Below are positions 1-5,289 of a DNA stretch of 5,579 nucleotides, one piece after another. The position numbers and the translations under genes were made by a program. Within the stretch, counting starts at the first letter, position 1, and each line of letters begins with the position of its first letter. The notes under the pieces are model-generated. The model was given only the letters and a program-made list of their open reading frames with translations. It searched no databases and was not told the origin of the DNA. The stretch comes from Pseudomonadota bacterium (GTDB lineage: Bacteria; Pseudomonadota; Alphaproteobacteria; Paracaedibacterales; CAITNM01): NCBI GenBank assembly GCA_026400695.1, contig JAPLON010000076.1, positions 1 through 5,579 on the forward strand. The letters are read 5' to 3'.

Positions 1-33
1 ATTTTGAAAAAATCCATTTTTGAATAGATGAAA

Positions 34-798
34 TTAGCCACCAAACATATCTGCATAAATACGTTCTGCCTGAGCTTGAGTCACCCCAATGCTATTTTTC
101 CAGGCAGTAATTAGCTCTTCACGGGTTGGATTCCTTCCATTTCTACGAGAAAGTTCCATTGCTGTGTTACCAGCTAGTCTATAGTCATTATCTCTATAAT
201 CACCACCTGCAACATTAGATGCTTGCTCGCTCTGTTGTTCCGAAGCCTGCGGCACTTGTTCCCTACGCCTTTCTTCTTCTCTAGCTGTGACTAAGGAATT
301 TTCAATAGCTTGCTGTAAATCTTTTTCTTCTTGATTTGCATTTTGATTTGCATTAGACTTCTGCGTTGCTTGTTGCTGTTGCCTTGATTGATCCTGCACA
401 GGGACAGCTCTTTGAAGTGGCCTTTGGTTGGAACTTTGTGCTAGAGAACGTTGTCGTCTTTCGTTGTCTAACCTTGCTTGCTGATATTCTCTTTGACGCC
501 TTCTAAGTTCTTCTTCCTGAGCTATTATATGCTGCCTTTGCCTTTCATTTTCTAACCTTAGACGTTCCGATTCCAAACGTGCACGAGCTTGCTGTTCCTG
601 CAGCTGTTCTTGCAATTGCCTTGCTTGATTTATCTCACGTTCTCTGCGCAATCTTTGTTCATCTACCAATTTACGATTTTTTCGATCTAATTCATTACTT
701 GTGTAGTCAGGAGTATTACTAGACGAATCTCTATAACCGCGATCGATTGTGTTACATCCAGACAGAAAAACAAGCAATATTGCCAAATATCTTTTCAT
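34..798 (-). CDS. Gln/Arg-rich coiled-coil lipoprotein, function unknown
   Basis: A 254-residue protein starting MKRYLAILLVFLSGCNTIDR. Residues 4-14 are hydrophobic and end in a clear lipobox (L12-S13-G14-C15), so signal peptidase II should cleave before Cys15 and the mature protein should be lipid-anchored. Asn at +2 does not suggest inner-membrane retention under the E. coli Lol rule. Residues about 35-120 are extremely rich in Gln, Arg and Glu and should form a long coiled coil. Residues 121-156 are a Gln/Asn-rich linker with a NANQNANQ duplication. Residues 157-175 match the ubiquitin-interacting motif pattern (D160-L161-x-x-A164-I165-x-x-S168-L169). The tail 205-254 is a compact, probably helical domain containing GRNPTREEL. 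I do not recognise a family. The start is fixed by the signal peptide; the upstream site is weak (GGGA, close to the ATG). It lies downstream of the protease but is separated from it by a terminator, so it needs its own promoter in 799-896, where I could not identify a convincing one. Confidence 0.85.
   Translation of the reverse strand: MKRYLAILLVFLSGCNTIDRGYRDSSSNTPDYTSNELDRKNRKLVDEQRLRREREINQARQLQEQLQEQQARARLESERLRLENERQRQHIIAQEEELRRRQREYQQARLDNERRQRSLAQSSNQRPLQRAVPVQDQSRQQQQATQKSNANQNANQEEKDLQQAIENSLVTAREEERRREQVPQASEQQSEQASNVAGGDYRDNDYRLAGNTAMELSRRNGRNPTREELITAWKNSIGVTQAQAERIYADMFGG
331..354. repeat. 12-bp perfect tandem duplication inside the lipoprotein gene
   Basis: The unit TTGATTTGCATT occurs twice back to back (331-342 and 343-354). 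It is in frame and on the coding strand encodes NANQ twice (residues 149-156). A multiple-of-three tandem copy inside the low-complexity linker suggests slippage-driven length variation that preserves the reading frame. Confidence 0.9.
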
Positions 799-896
799 AA
801 AATCCCAAACTCTTAATACTCACCGGCACATTAACAAATTAACTTTCAAAGATCAATTATTTTAATTAATAAAACACGCAATTAAGCATCATAAAT

Positions 897-930
897 AAAA
901 AACCCACCCCAGCCAAGCTGAGATGGGTTT
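897..930 (-). terminator. Rho-independent terminator of the protease gene
   Basis: Positions 900-913 pair with 917-930 around a 3-nt loop, giving a 14-bp stem. The two plus-strand C/A mismatches (907/923 and 909/921) become G-U wobbles in the minus-strand RNA, so the hairpin is only fully paired in that orientation. On the minus strand it is followed by a U-rich run (902-897 and on). It sits about 30 nt after the protease stop codon and insulates the lipoprotein gene. Confidence 0.9.
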
Positions 931-962
931 GACGTAATTGCTAATACTAGCGAATCAAATCA

Positions 963-2792
963 TTACTTTGTTAATGATTTAATTTGTCCGAAGTATCCAG
1001 CATAAGGAGCTGCCTTGAACGGAGCTAAGTCCACATCCTTGCCGTCATGCACTGCATGACCTGTAGCTACTGCTGGCTTGTAAGTATTTGCTGTTCCACA
1101 AACGTACTGATATGGAAGAGTTCCAAAACCATTATTTCCCCACCAAGTTCCCCAAGAATTCATGAACGTAAATTTTCCGTCTTCTGGTTTTTTTGAGTTT
1201 AGGTCATCATATCCAACGATAAGAATTGCATGTCCACCTACAGAGAAGTCTCCTGCTGCGTAAACATCCTTACCATCAGCATCTTTTCCAACTGGGCTAC
1301 CAAAGGCAGTGCTGTTAACATCAGCATCAGAAAATGGCATCACGAAATCGCCTGACACGCCAATATCAGCGCTATAGTAAGATGACCTTCTAACATCAAT
1401 ACCAATAATTACTGGATATCCACTATGAAGAGCGCACTTAATTGCATTAACATTGTTCATAACCTTGTCTGTAGTAGCGTTTTGAGGAATGAATGACACA
1501 GAACTTGCGACATCTGTTTCGCCGTGTGCTGCTGTTGAAAGGGCACTGGAATCATAACGAGTCATAGTATTATTAGACCCATCAATATGCCCATCCATAT
1601 CTGAATGCCATGCACAACCGGTATCGCTTTCCTCGCTAGGTGCACCTTGATTACTGACTAGGTCTCCAGCAATATTCATGCTACAGCCCCAGTTACCTAG
1701 GTATTTATGCGCTCCACCATCAAATGCGTGACTAGAAGAACCTATCTGCCTAGTCCAAGACCAAATAAAGCCACGAGAAGGTGTTTGATTTGGTAAACCT
1801 TGTGCACGTCTTGCAAAATCCAAAGCTGATGAAAATGCATGCGCCACACAAGCCTCGGTACCACCTTGATTTAAAATCATTGGGAAATTAGCTTTCGTAA
1901 CTTTAGAGTCGTTTCTTAAATCATAATGTGGAGCTGCGCATCTCAATTTAAATTTATCAGCAAAACCAGCAAAACTAGGAAGAATGCTATACTGATAACC
2001 ACACTTAACCACAGCATGTGTGCCTGGAAGCACTCCAAGACCACGAGCGACAAAAGCTTGCGCTTTATCTCCTTCAGAAGATTTGTCATTTAAATCGAGT
2101 GCTTTTAGTAGTTCATAATTTTCTTTCACATACAGCTTCAGTCTCTTTGGATCTTTTTCAGCAATCTTTTGCAAAAGATCTTTAAGGTATACTTTTTCAT
2201 TTGCATAGCGTTGCTCTACAGCAGCATCATATGCTCTTACCGTTGGACAACGTCTATCTAGCTGGCGTGACGCAAGAGTTGTACCTATTCCCTGTATTGC
2301 GAAGCTTTGTTGACCTACTTCTAATTTTATTCCACTTCGTTTCGCTAACTCTGCTAAGTAACGCAATTCTTCTTCTGATAATTTCGGGGAATCTAAATCT
2401 ATTCCTTTTTCTTGCGCTGAAGCTGCAAATTGACGCAATTTTTCTTCTGTTTGATTAATTCTGTTGAACGCTGCTGCTTCAAACGCACTTACAGGTTGAT
2501 CATGTTTCACCACTGTTTTAACTCCACCAGCGCACAGTGCACTTTGAGTAAGTGCTCCAAGACCACGTGAAATTAAATTAACAGGAACCATCGCTATTTC
2601 ACCAAAAGTAGGTGCAGATTGAAGATTACCATTAGGGCGTGTAACTACTTCCGCTGCAGGACTCAGTCCAATATCTGAAACTAGTTGTTGATCTAGTGAT
2701 AACTGTTGTGATTGCATCGCAAATACTGGTGTTGTCAGCACGGCACTCGCAAGTAAAAGCGCTATGGTTGTCGTGTAAGAAATTCTTTTCAT
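963..2792 (-). CDS. Secreted papain-like (C1A-type) cysteine protease with long N-terminal region
   Basis: The product is 609 residues from the chosen ATG at 2792; an in-frame ATG two codons upstream (2798) is too close to the GGAGA ribosome site, while 2792 lies 7 nt from it. Residues 1-25 form a Sec signal peptide ending in PVFA, with cleavage likely before MQS. Residues about 26-285 are an unassigned N-terminal region, partly helical and charged (about 100-155), which may act as a propeptide or inhibitor. The catalytic domain begins near YDLRN (about 290). It shows the oxyanion Gln309 and nucleophile Cys315 in NQGGTEACVAHA (the Q-x5-C spacing of papain), general base His521 in GGHAILIVGYDD, and Asn545 in NSWGTWWG. 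The usual Trp after the catalytic Cys is Val, as in divergent bacterial C1A-like members. Eight further cysteines in the mature protein suggest disulfides and an extracytoplasmic life. Substrate is unknown; secretion into a host is possible but inferred. Confidence 0.93.
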   Translation of the reverse strand: MKRISYTTTIALLLASAVLTTPVFAMQSQQLSLDQQLVSDIGLSPAAEVVTRPNGNLQSAPTFGEIAMVPVNLISRGLGALTQSALCAGGVKTVVKHDQPVSAFEAAAFNRINQTEEKLRQFAASAQEKGIDLDSPKLSEEELRYLAELAKRSGIKLEVGQQSFAIQGIGTTLASRQLDRRCPTVRAYDAAVEQRYANEKVYLKDLLQKIAEKDPKRLKLYVKENYELLKALDLNDKSSEGDKAQAFVARGLGVLPGTHAVVKCGYQYSILPSFAGFADKFKLRCAAPHYDLRNDSKVTKANFPMILNQGGTEACVAHAFSSALDFARRAQGLPNQTPSRGFIWSWTRQIGSSSHAFDGGAHKYLGNWGCSMNIAGDLVSNQGAPSEESDTGCAWHSDMDGHIDGSNNTMTRYDSSALSTAAHGETDVASSVSFIPQNATTDKVMNNVNAIKCALHSGYPVIIGIDVRRSSYYSADIGVSGDFVMPFSDADVNSTAFGSPVGKDADGKDVYAAGDFSVGGHAILIVGYDDLNSKKPEDGKFTFMNSWGTWWGNNGFGTLPYQYVCGTANTYKPAVATGHAVHDGKDVDLAPFKAAPYAGYFGQIKSLTK

Positions 2793-2798
2793 TAACAT

Positions 2799-2803
2799 TC
2801 TCC
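2799..2803 (-). promoter_or_regulatory. Ribosome binding site of the protease, decides the start
   Basis: The minus strand reads GGAGA here, the best Shine-Dalgarno match in the window. GGAG is separated by 7 nt from the ATG at 2790-2792 but by only 1 nt from the ATG at 2796-2798. This favours the downstream start and removes two residues (Met-Leu) from the longest possible protein. Confidence 0.75.
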
Positions 2804-2956
2804 GTTAATTAAATTAAAAATACATACCATTATGTACAATCTAAATTAATGCCATATACAAATTAACAATTGGTTAAGCATATATTTTATTTTTATAAGT
2901 AAAGTGGTGTGTGTTTTTGAGTGGAGAAAGCAATAGGTTACCCCCCATTCCATACT
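2804..2956. other. AT-rich upstream region of the protease gene, no gene seen
   Basis: This is the first part of a 350-nt non-coding stretch. It is strongly AT-rich nearest the protease start (2804-2905) and should hold the protease promoter. I could not pick a convincing -35/-10 pair on the minus strand; TTGTTA and CATAAT-like hexamers occur but at wrong spacings. Positions 2906-2956 include GT-rich and C6 tracts and no open frame worth calling. Confidence 0.5.
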
Positions 2957-3060
2957 GTCATTGCGAAGCCCTGCAAGGGCTGTGGCAATCTAGTTAAACG
3001 AATCAATATTGAAACTAATCACTGGATTGCCGCGCAACTACGTTGCTCGCAAAGACGCTG
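2957..3060. repeat. Full-length palindromic repeat element (MITE/REP-like)
   Basis: The left end reads GTCATTGCGAAG and the right end, reverse-complemented, reads GTCTTTGCGAGC. The inner edges read GGCAATCTAG and, reverse-complemented, GGCAATCCAG. Each half contains its own small hairpin: 2967-2972 with 2976-2981 (AGCCCT/AGGGCT) on the left, and 3034-3038 with 3042-3046 (GCAAC/GTTGC) on the right. The centre has CAATATTG (3004-3011). The arrangement matches the broad class of TCATTGCGA/GGCAATCCAG palindromic repeats known in intergenic DNA of Rickettsiales and other bacteria. It has no coding capacity of its own and would depend on a transposase elsewhere if mobile. It lies between the protease promoter region and the end of the 140-residue ORFan. 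Confidence 0.85.
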
Positions 3061-3075
3061 TGGTGCCGCATTACT

Positions 3076-3094
3076 TCCGCGATCAGGTCGAGGA
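3076..3094. repeat. Small imperfect palindrome next to the repeat element
   Basis: TCCGCGA (3076-3082) and TCGAGGA (3088-3094) are inverted repeats with one mismatch around a 5-nt loop TCAGG. The sequence resembles a degenerate form of the TCCCCGA-type palindromes seen in alphaproteobacterial intergenic DNA. It lies downstream of the 140-residue gene and could fold in its transcript, but no U-run follows, so I do not call it a terminator. Confidence 0.4.
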
Positions 3095-3149
3095 TAAACT
3101 CCGGATAGAATCCATAATGAAAGATAATTAATTGAGCTTGGGCATACCA

Positions 3150-3572
3150 TTAATCTCTTTTCTTTTCCACTTTTGACTCTTGCTTCGGACACCAGTAAGT
3201 AGCAGTCCACTCCAAAAGATAAGCCCCACTGCGCACGGCACAACACCCAAGGGCAGCGATAGACCTAAGGGTCAAACAATAATTTTGTGAGTAACTGCGC
3301 ATTATATCGGCGGATAATCGCATCATTAGAGCTAAATCTTTGCTGATTTCTAAACGGGGGGAGCCACCGTCTTGAACATGATGTGGCGCGTTGGTGGCTT
3401 CGTGTAGTGCTTGCAAGCTGTTATTGATTTTCTCCAAATCCCTATGCACAACTGAAAAATTTGCCCTTTGAGTTTCTGAAAACCAATCATCAAGAGGCTT
3501 TGACCCTTGATCATCAGCACCATATCCATAGCTAAAAGCCATTAAAACAATGGCATATAAAAGTCTTTTCAT
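3150..3572 (-). CDS. Small exported protein of unknown function (ORFan)
   Basis: A 140-residue protein. Residues 1-18 (MKRLLYAIVLMAFSYGYG) form a short Sec signal peptide with likely cleavage before ADD. Residues 19-70 are polar with a helical stretch (about 37-60) and a His pair (H64-H65). Residues about 98-128 are hydrophobic and carry four cysteines (C99, C110, C111, C128), so the protein could be membrane-associated or disulfide-bonded. The C-terminus is basic (ESKVEKKRD). I recognise no family. The start is supported by the signal peptide and by the same GATTTTATGAAA start context used by hemC and the lipoprotein gene. It follows hemC by 78 nt on the same strand and could be read from the hemC transcript. 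It is bracketed by two directly repeated copies of a palindromic element, which suggests that it may be a gained or losable gene. Its reality rests on the signal peptide and the lack of any competing frame. Confidence 0.6.
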   Translation of the reverse strand: MKRLLYAIVLMAFSYGYGADDQGSKPLDDWFSETQRANFSVVHRDLEKINNSLQALHEATNAPHHVQDGGSPRLEISKDLALMMRLSADIMRSYSQNYCLTLRSIAALGCCAVRSGAYLLEWTATYWCPKQESKVEKKRD

Positions 3573-3629
3573 AAAATCTGCTTTTTTATTTTAACTATTA
3601 CAGATTGACGTAAAATGATTAAAAATTAT

Positions 3630-3696
3630 TTAAAGGTATCAATATTGAAACTAATCACTGGATTGCAATGCAACTACGTTGCTTGCAAAGACGCTG
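3630..3696. repeat. Half copy of the palindromic repeat, inside the 3' end of hemC
   Basis: This stretch matches 2994-3060 in the same orientation at 61 of 67 positions without gaps, including the central CAATATTG (3640-3647), CTGGATTGC and the GCAAC/GTTGC hairpin (3670-3682). Similarity stops sharply at 3696, and the left half seen at 2957-2993 is missing here. Positions 3651-3695 encode the last 14 residues and the stop codon of hemC; the rest is intergenic. Confidence 0.9.
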
Positions 3697-4601
3697 ATAT
3701 TTTTTATCAATTTCTCTAAACTCGATTGCAGGCTTGATAAGTTCGATACCATTTGCATGATTATAGGTTCCGCCAAGTGTAGCGCCACAGGTTGTTTGAA
3801 CAGCATAACATGCACATGAATATCTTCCCCAACTACATTGGCATAGACCCCAATAGGGTCATGGCAAGTAACATTTAGACCATCCACCACCTGGCGTTCA
3901 ACCTCAATACAAAAGCGACTAGGCTGGTGATTTACCTTAGCAAGTGCTTCAGCAAAACGATTATCACCTACCCGCTTAAGAACAACCAACGCCCCCTGAC
4001 CTGCAGCTGGAACATACTTTAATGGATCCAAAACCATAGTTTCAGCCTTAATGCTGGCGATTAAGCCATTATTAAATAACCCCATACGTTTTAAGCCAGC
4101 CACTGCCAAGACAATGCCTGACATTCCTTCACTAAATTTTTGCAGACGTGTTTGGATATTTCCCCGACAAGGAACAATTTCAATATTTTTAAGGTAATAG
4201 CTCAGCTGACAACCACGCCTTAATGAAGAGGTACCTATGGTGCTAGCATGTGGTAAATTAGCTAAATCTAAATTTGGCTGATAAATCAAAACATCTCGTG
4301 GATCTTCTCTAAAAGGCACTGCGGCAATTTCTAGGCCATCTAGCAATGGAGTTTCAACATCCTTCATAGAGTGCACGGCTAGATCAATTTCTCCATTAAG
4401 CAATGCAAAATCAAGCTCTTTGGTAAAAAGACTTTTACCACCATGATCTCGTAAATTACCAGCAATTTTATCACCACTACTTACAATCGGTACAATCTGG
4501 TACTCTAAATCAAAATTAATAGCGTTAAGAACCTGTTGAGTTTGCGCCATTGCCAATGCCGACTGGCGTGATCCAATTCTAACAAGACTGGTAGATTTCA
4601 T
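3651..4601 (-). CDS. hemC: Hydroxymethylbilane synthase (porphobilinogen deaminase)
   Basis: HemC joins four porphobilinogen molecules head to tail into hydroxymethylbilane in the cytoplasm, on the route to haem. The 316 residues are of normal length for the family (E. coli has 313). Visible motifs, in order: RIGSRQSALAMAQ (8-20), SGDK (42-45), HSMKDVE with the catalytic Asp81, FREDPRDVL (98-105), GTSSLRR (123-129), the signature CRGNIQTRL (145-153), and PAAGQGAL (198-205). The dipyrromethane cofactor is attached at Cys246 in LNVTCHDPIG, where many homologues have a Gly-Gly or Gly-Ser before the Cys. The last 14 residues (SVFASNVVALQSSD, 303-316) and the stop are encoded by a palindromic repeat, not by native hemC sequence. 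The start fits the family opening; no clear Shine-Dalgarno is seen. recR is divergent 43 bp away, and no hem gene is adjacent. Confidence 0.97.
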   Translation of the reverse strand: MKSTSLVRIGSRQSALAMAQTQQVLNAINFDLEYQIVPIVSSGDKIAGNLRDHGGKSLFTKELDFALLNGEIDLAVHSMKDVETPLLDGLEIAAVPFREDPRDVLIYQPNLDLANLPHASTIGTSSLRRGCQLSYYLKNIEIVPCRGNIQTRLQKFSEGMSGIVLAVAGLKRMGLFNNGLIASIKAETMVLDPLKYVPAAGQGALVVLKRVGDNRFAEALAKVNHQPSRFCIEVERQVVDGLNVTCHDPIGVYANVVGEDIHVHVMLFKQPVALHLAEPIIMQMVSNLSSLQSSLEKLIKNISVFASNVVALQSSD

Positions 4602-4644
4602 AAAATCATGCTAAATAAAATGGTGCAACTAGGTACAATTTATA
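4602..4644. promoter_or_regulatory. Divergent hemC/recR intergenic region
   Basis: These 43 bp must serve the 5' ends of both genes unless promoters lie inside the coding regions. On the plus strand a perfect -10 hexamer TATAAT occurs at 4641-4646 but overlaps the recR ATG, and TACAAT at 4634-4639 would place a transcript start at or very near the ATG. No good -35 sits at the usual distance from either. On the minus strand no Shine-Dalgarno precedes hemC. Assignment as a promoter is tentative. Confidence 0.35.
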
Positions 4645-5241
4645 ATGAACAGCTCTGAAATTCAACGACTCATCCAGCTTTTAAGCAGATTACCTGGGCT
4701 TGGACCACGTTCCGGGCGCAGGGCCGCTTTGTACTTATTGCAAAAAAAAGAGAGCCACATGGCACCACTAATAGAGGCCATTAACAATGCCTTTCAAACT
4801 ATTCAAACTTGCCAAAGCTGCTTTAATTTAGATAGTCATAAACATTGCAGCATTTGCCTTGACCCAAAGCGAGATCAACACACCATATGCATTGTCGAAT
4901 CCGTTAGTGATTTGTGGGCTATGGAACGCTCTAATACATATCGCGGCCTTTATTTCGTACTAGGTGGGAACCTTTCGGCTATTCAAGGCATAGGGCCAGA
5001 TCAATTGAACCTAGGGGCATTGGTACAAAAACTTCAAGACCAGGATTTTCAAGAGGCAATATTCGCCCTTAGCGCTACCTTAGATGGGCAAACCACCATG
5101 CATTATGTGCGTGAGCGCATCGCTCCATATGTGAAGAATATTTCAAGTCTGGCCCATGGAGTTCCTGTGGGTGGAGAACTTGATTATTTAGATGATGGAA
5201 CCCTAACAACGGCCATGACCCATCGCTATAAAGTTGCATAA
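4645..5241 (+). CDS. recR: Recombination mediator protein RecR
   Basis: RecR works with RecO (and RecF) to load RecA onto SSB-coated single-stranded DNA at gaps. The 198 residues match the family's usual size of about 200. Domains in order: a helix-hairpin-helix at about 13-32 (LSRLPGLGPRSGRRAALYLL); a four-cysteine zinc site with C56, C59, C68 and C71 in CQSC...CSIC; a Toprim domain starting at ICIVESVSDL (81-90) with Glu85; GNLSAIQGIGPDQL (108-121); and the conserved C-terminal HGVPVGGELDYLDDGTL (171-187). The ATG at 4645 fits the family opening (MNSSEIQRLIQLLSRLPG), although ribosome-site support is poor (AGG 11 nt upstream). In many bacteria recR follows dnaX and a YbaB-family gene; here it stands alone and divergent from hemC. 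It is followed directly by a hairpin terminator, so it is probably monocistronic. Confidence 0.97.
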   Translation: MNSSEIQRLIQLLSRLPGLGPRSGRRAALYLLQKKESHMAPLIEAINNAFQTIQTCQSCFNLDSHKHCSICLDPKRDQHTICIVESVSDLWAMERSNTYRGLYFVLGGNLSAIQGIGPDQLNLGALVQKLQDQDFQEAIFALSATLDGQTTMHYVRERIAPYVKNISSLAHGVPVGGELDYLDDGTLTTAMTHRYKVA

Positions 5242-5243
5242 AA

Positions 5244-5270
5244 AAAACCACACTTTTATGGTGTGGTTTT
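5244..5270. terminator. Bidirectional rho-independent terminator of recR and the convergent gene
   Basis: CCACAC (5248-5253) pairs with GTGTGG (5261-5266), extended by AAAA/TTTT (5244-5247 with 5267-5270), around a 7-nt loop. On the plus strand the hairpin is followed by a short T-rich run just after the recR stop. On the minus strand it is followed by seven U (5247-5241), so it should also end the convergent gene that stops at 5290. Confidence 0.88.
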
Positions 5271-5289
5271 ACTATTATTTTATAACTAA

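Noticed and set aside
7..22. A/T hairpin after the lipoprotein stop (AAAAAT/ATTTTT)
   Set aside because: It is only A-T pairs with a 2-nt loop and no GC stem, so it is not credible as a terminator.
805..880. Possible promoter TTGATC - 17 nt - TAATGT for the lipoprotein gene on the minus strand
   Set aside because: Only 4 of 6 and 3 of 6 positions match the consensus; in DNA this AT-rich such matches are expected by chance.
2201..2458. Plus-strand open frame of 85 codons
   Set aside because: It lies wholly inside the protease gene on the other strand, has Leu/Phe-rich antisense-type composition and no ribosome site.
3019..3246. Minus-strand open frame of 75 codons
   Set aside because: It overlaps the signal-peptide-bearing ORFan and the palindromic repeat, has no signal or motif, and its end is simply repeat sequence read in another frame.
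2957..3696. CRISPR array or IS element suggested by the repeats
   Set aside because: There are only two copies, 636 bp apart, with no regular spacers and no transposase frame; they fit a non-autonomous palindromic repeat.
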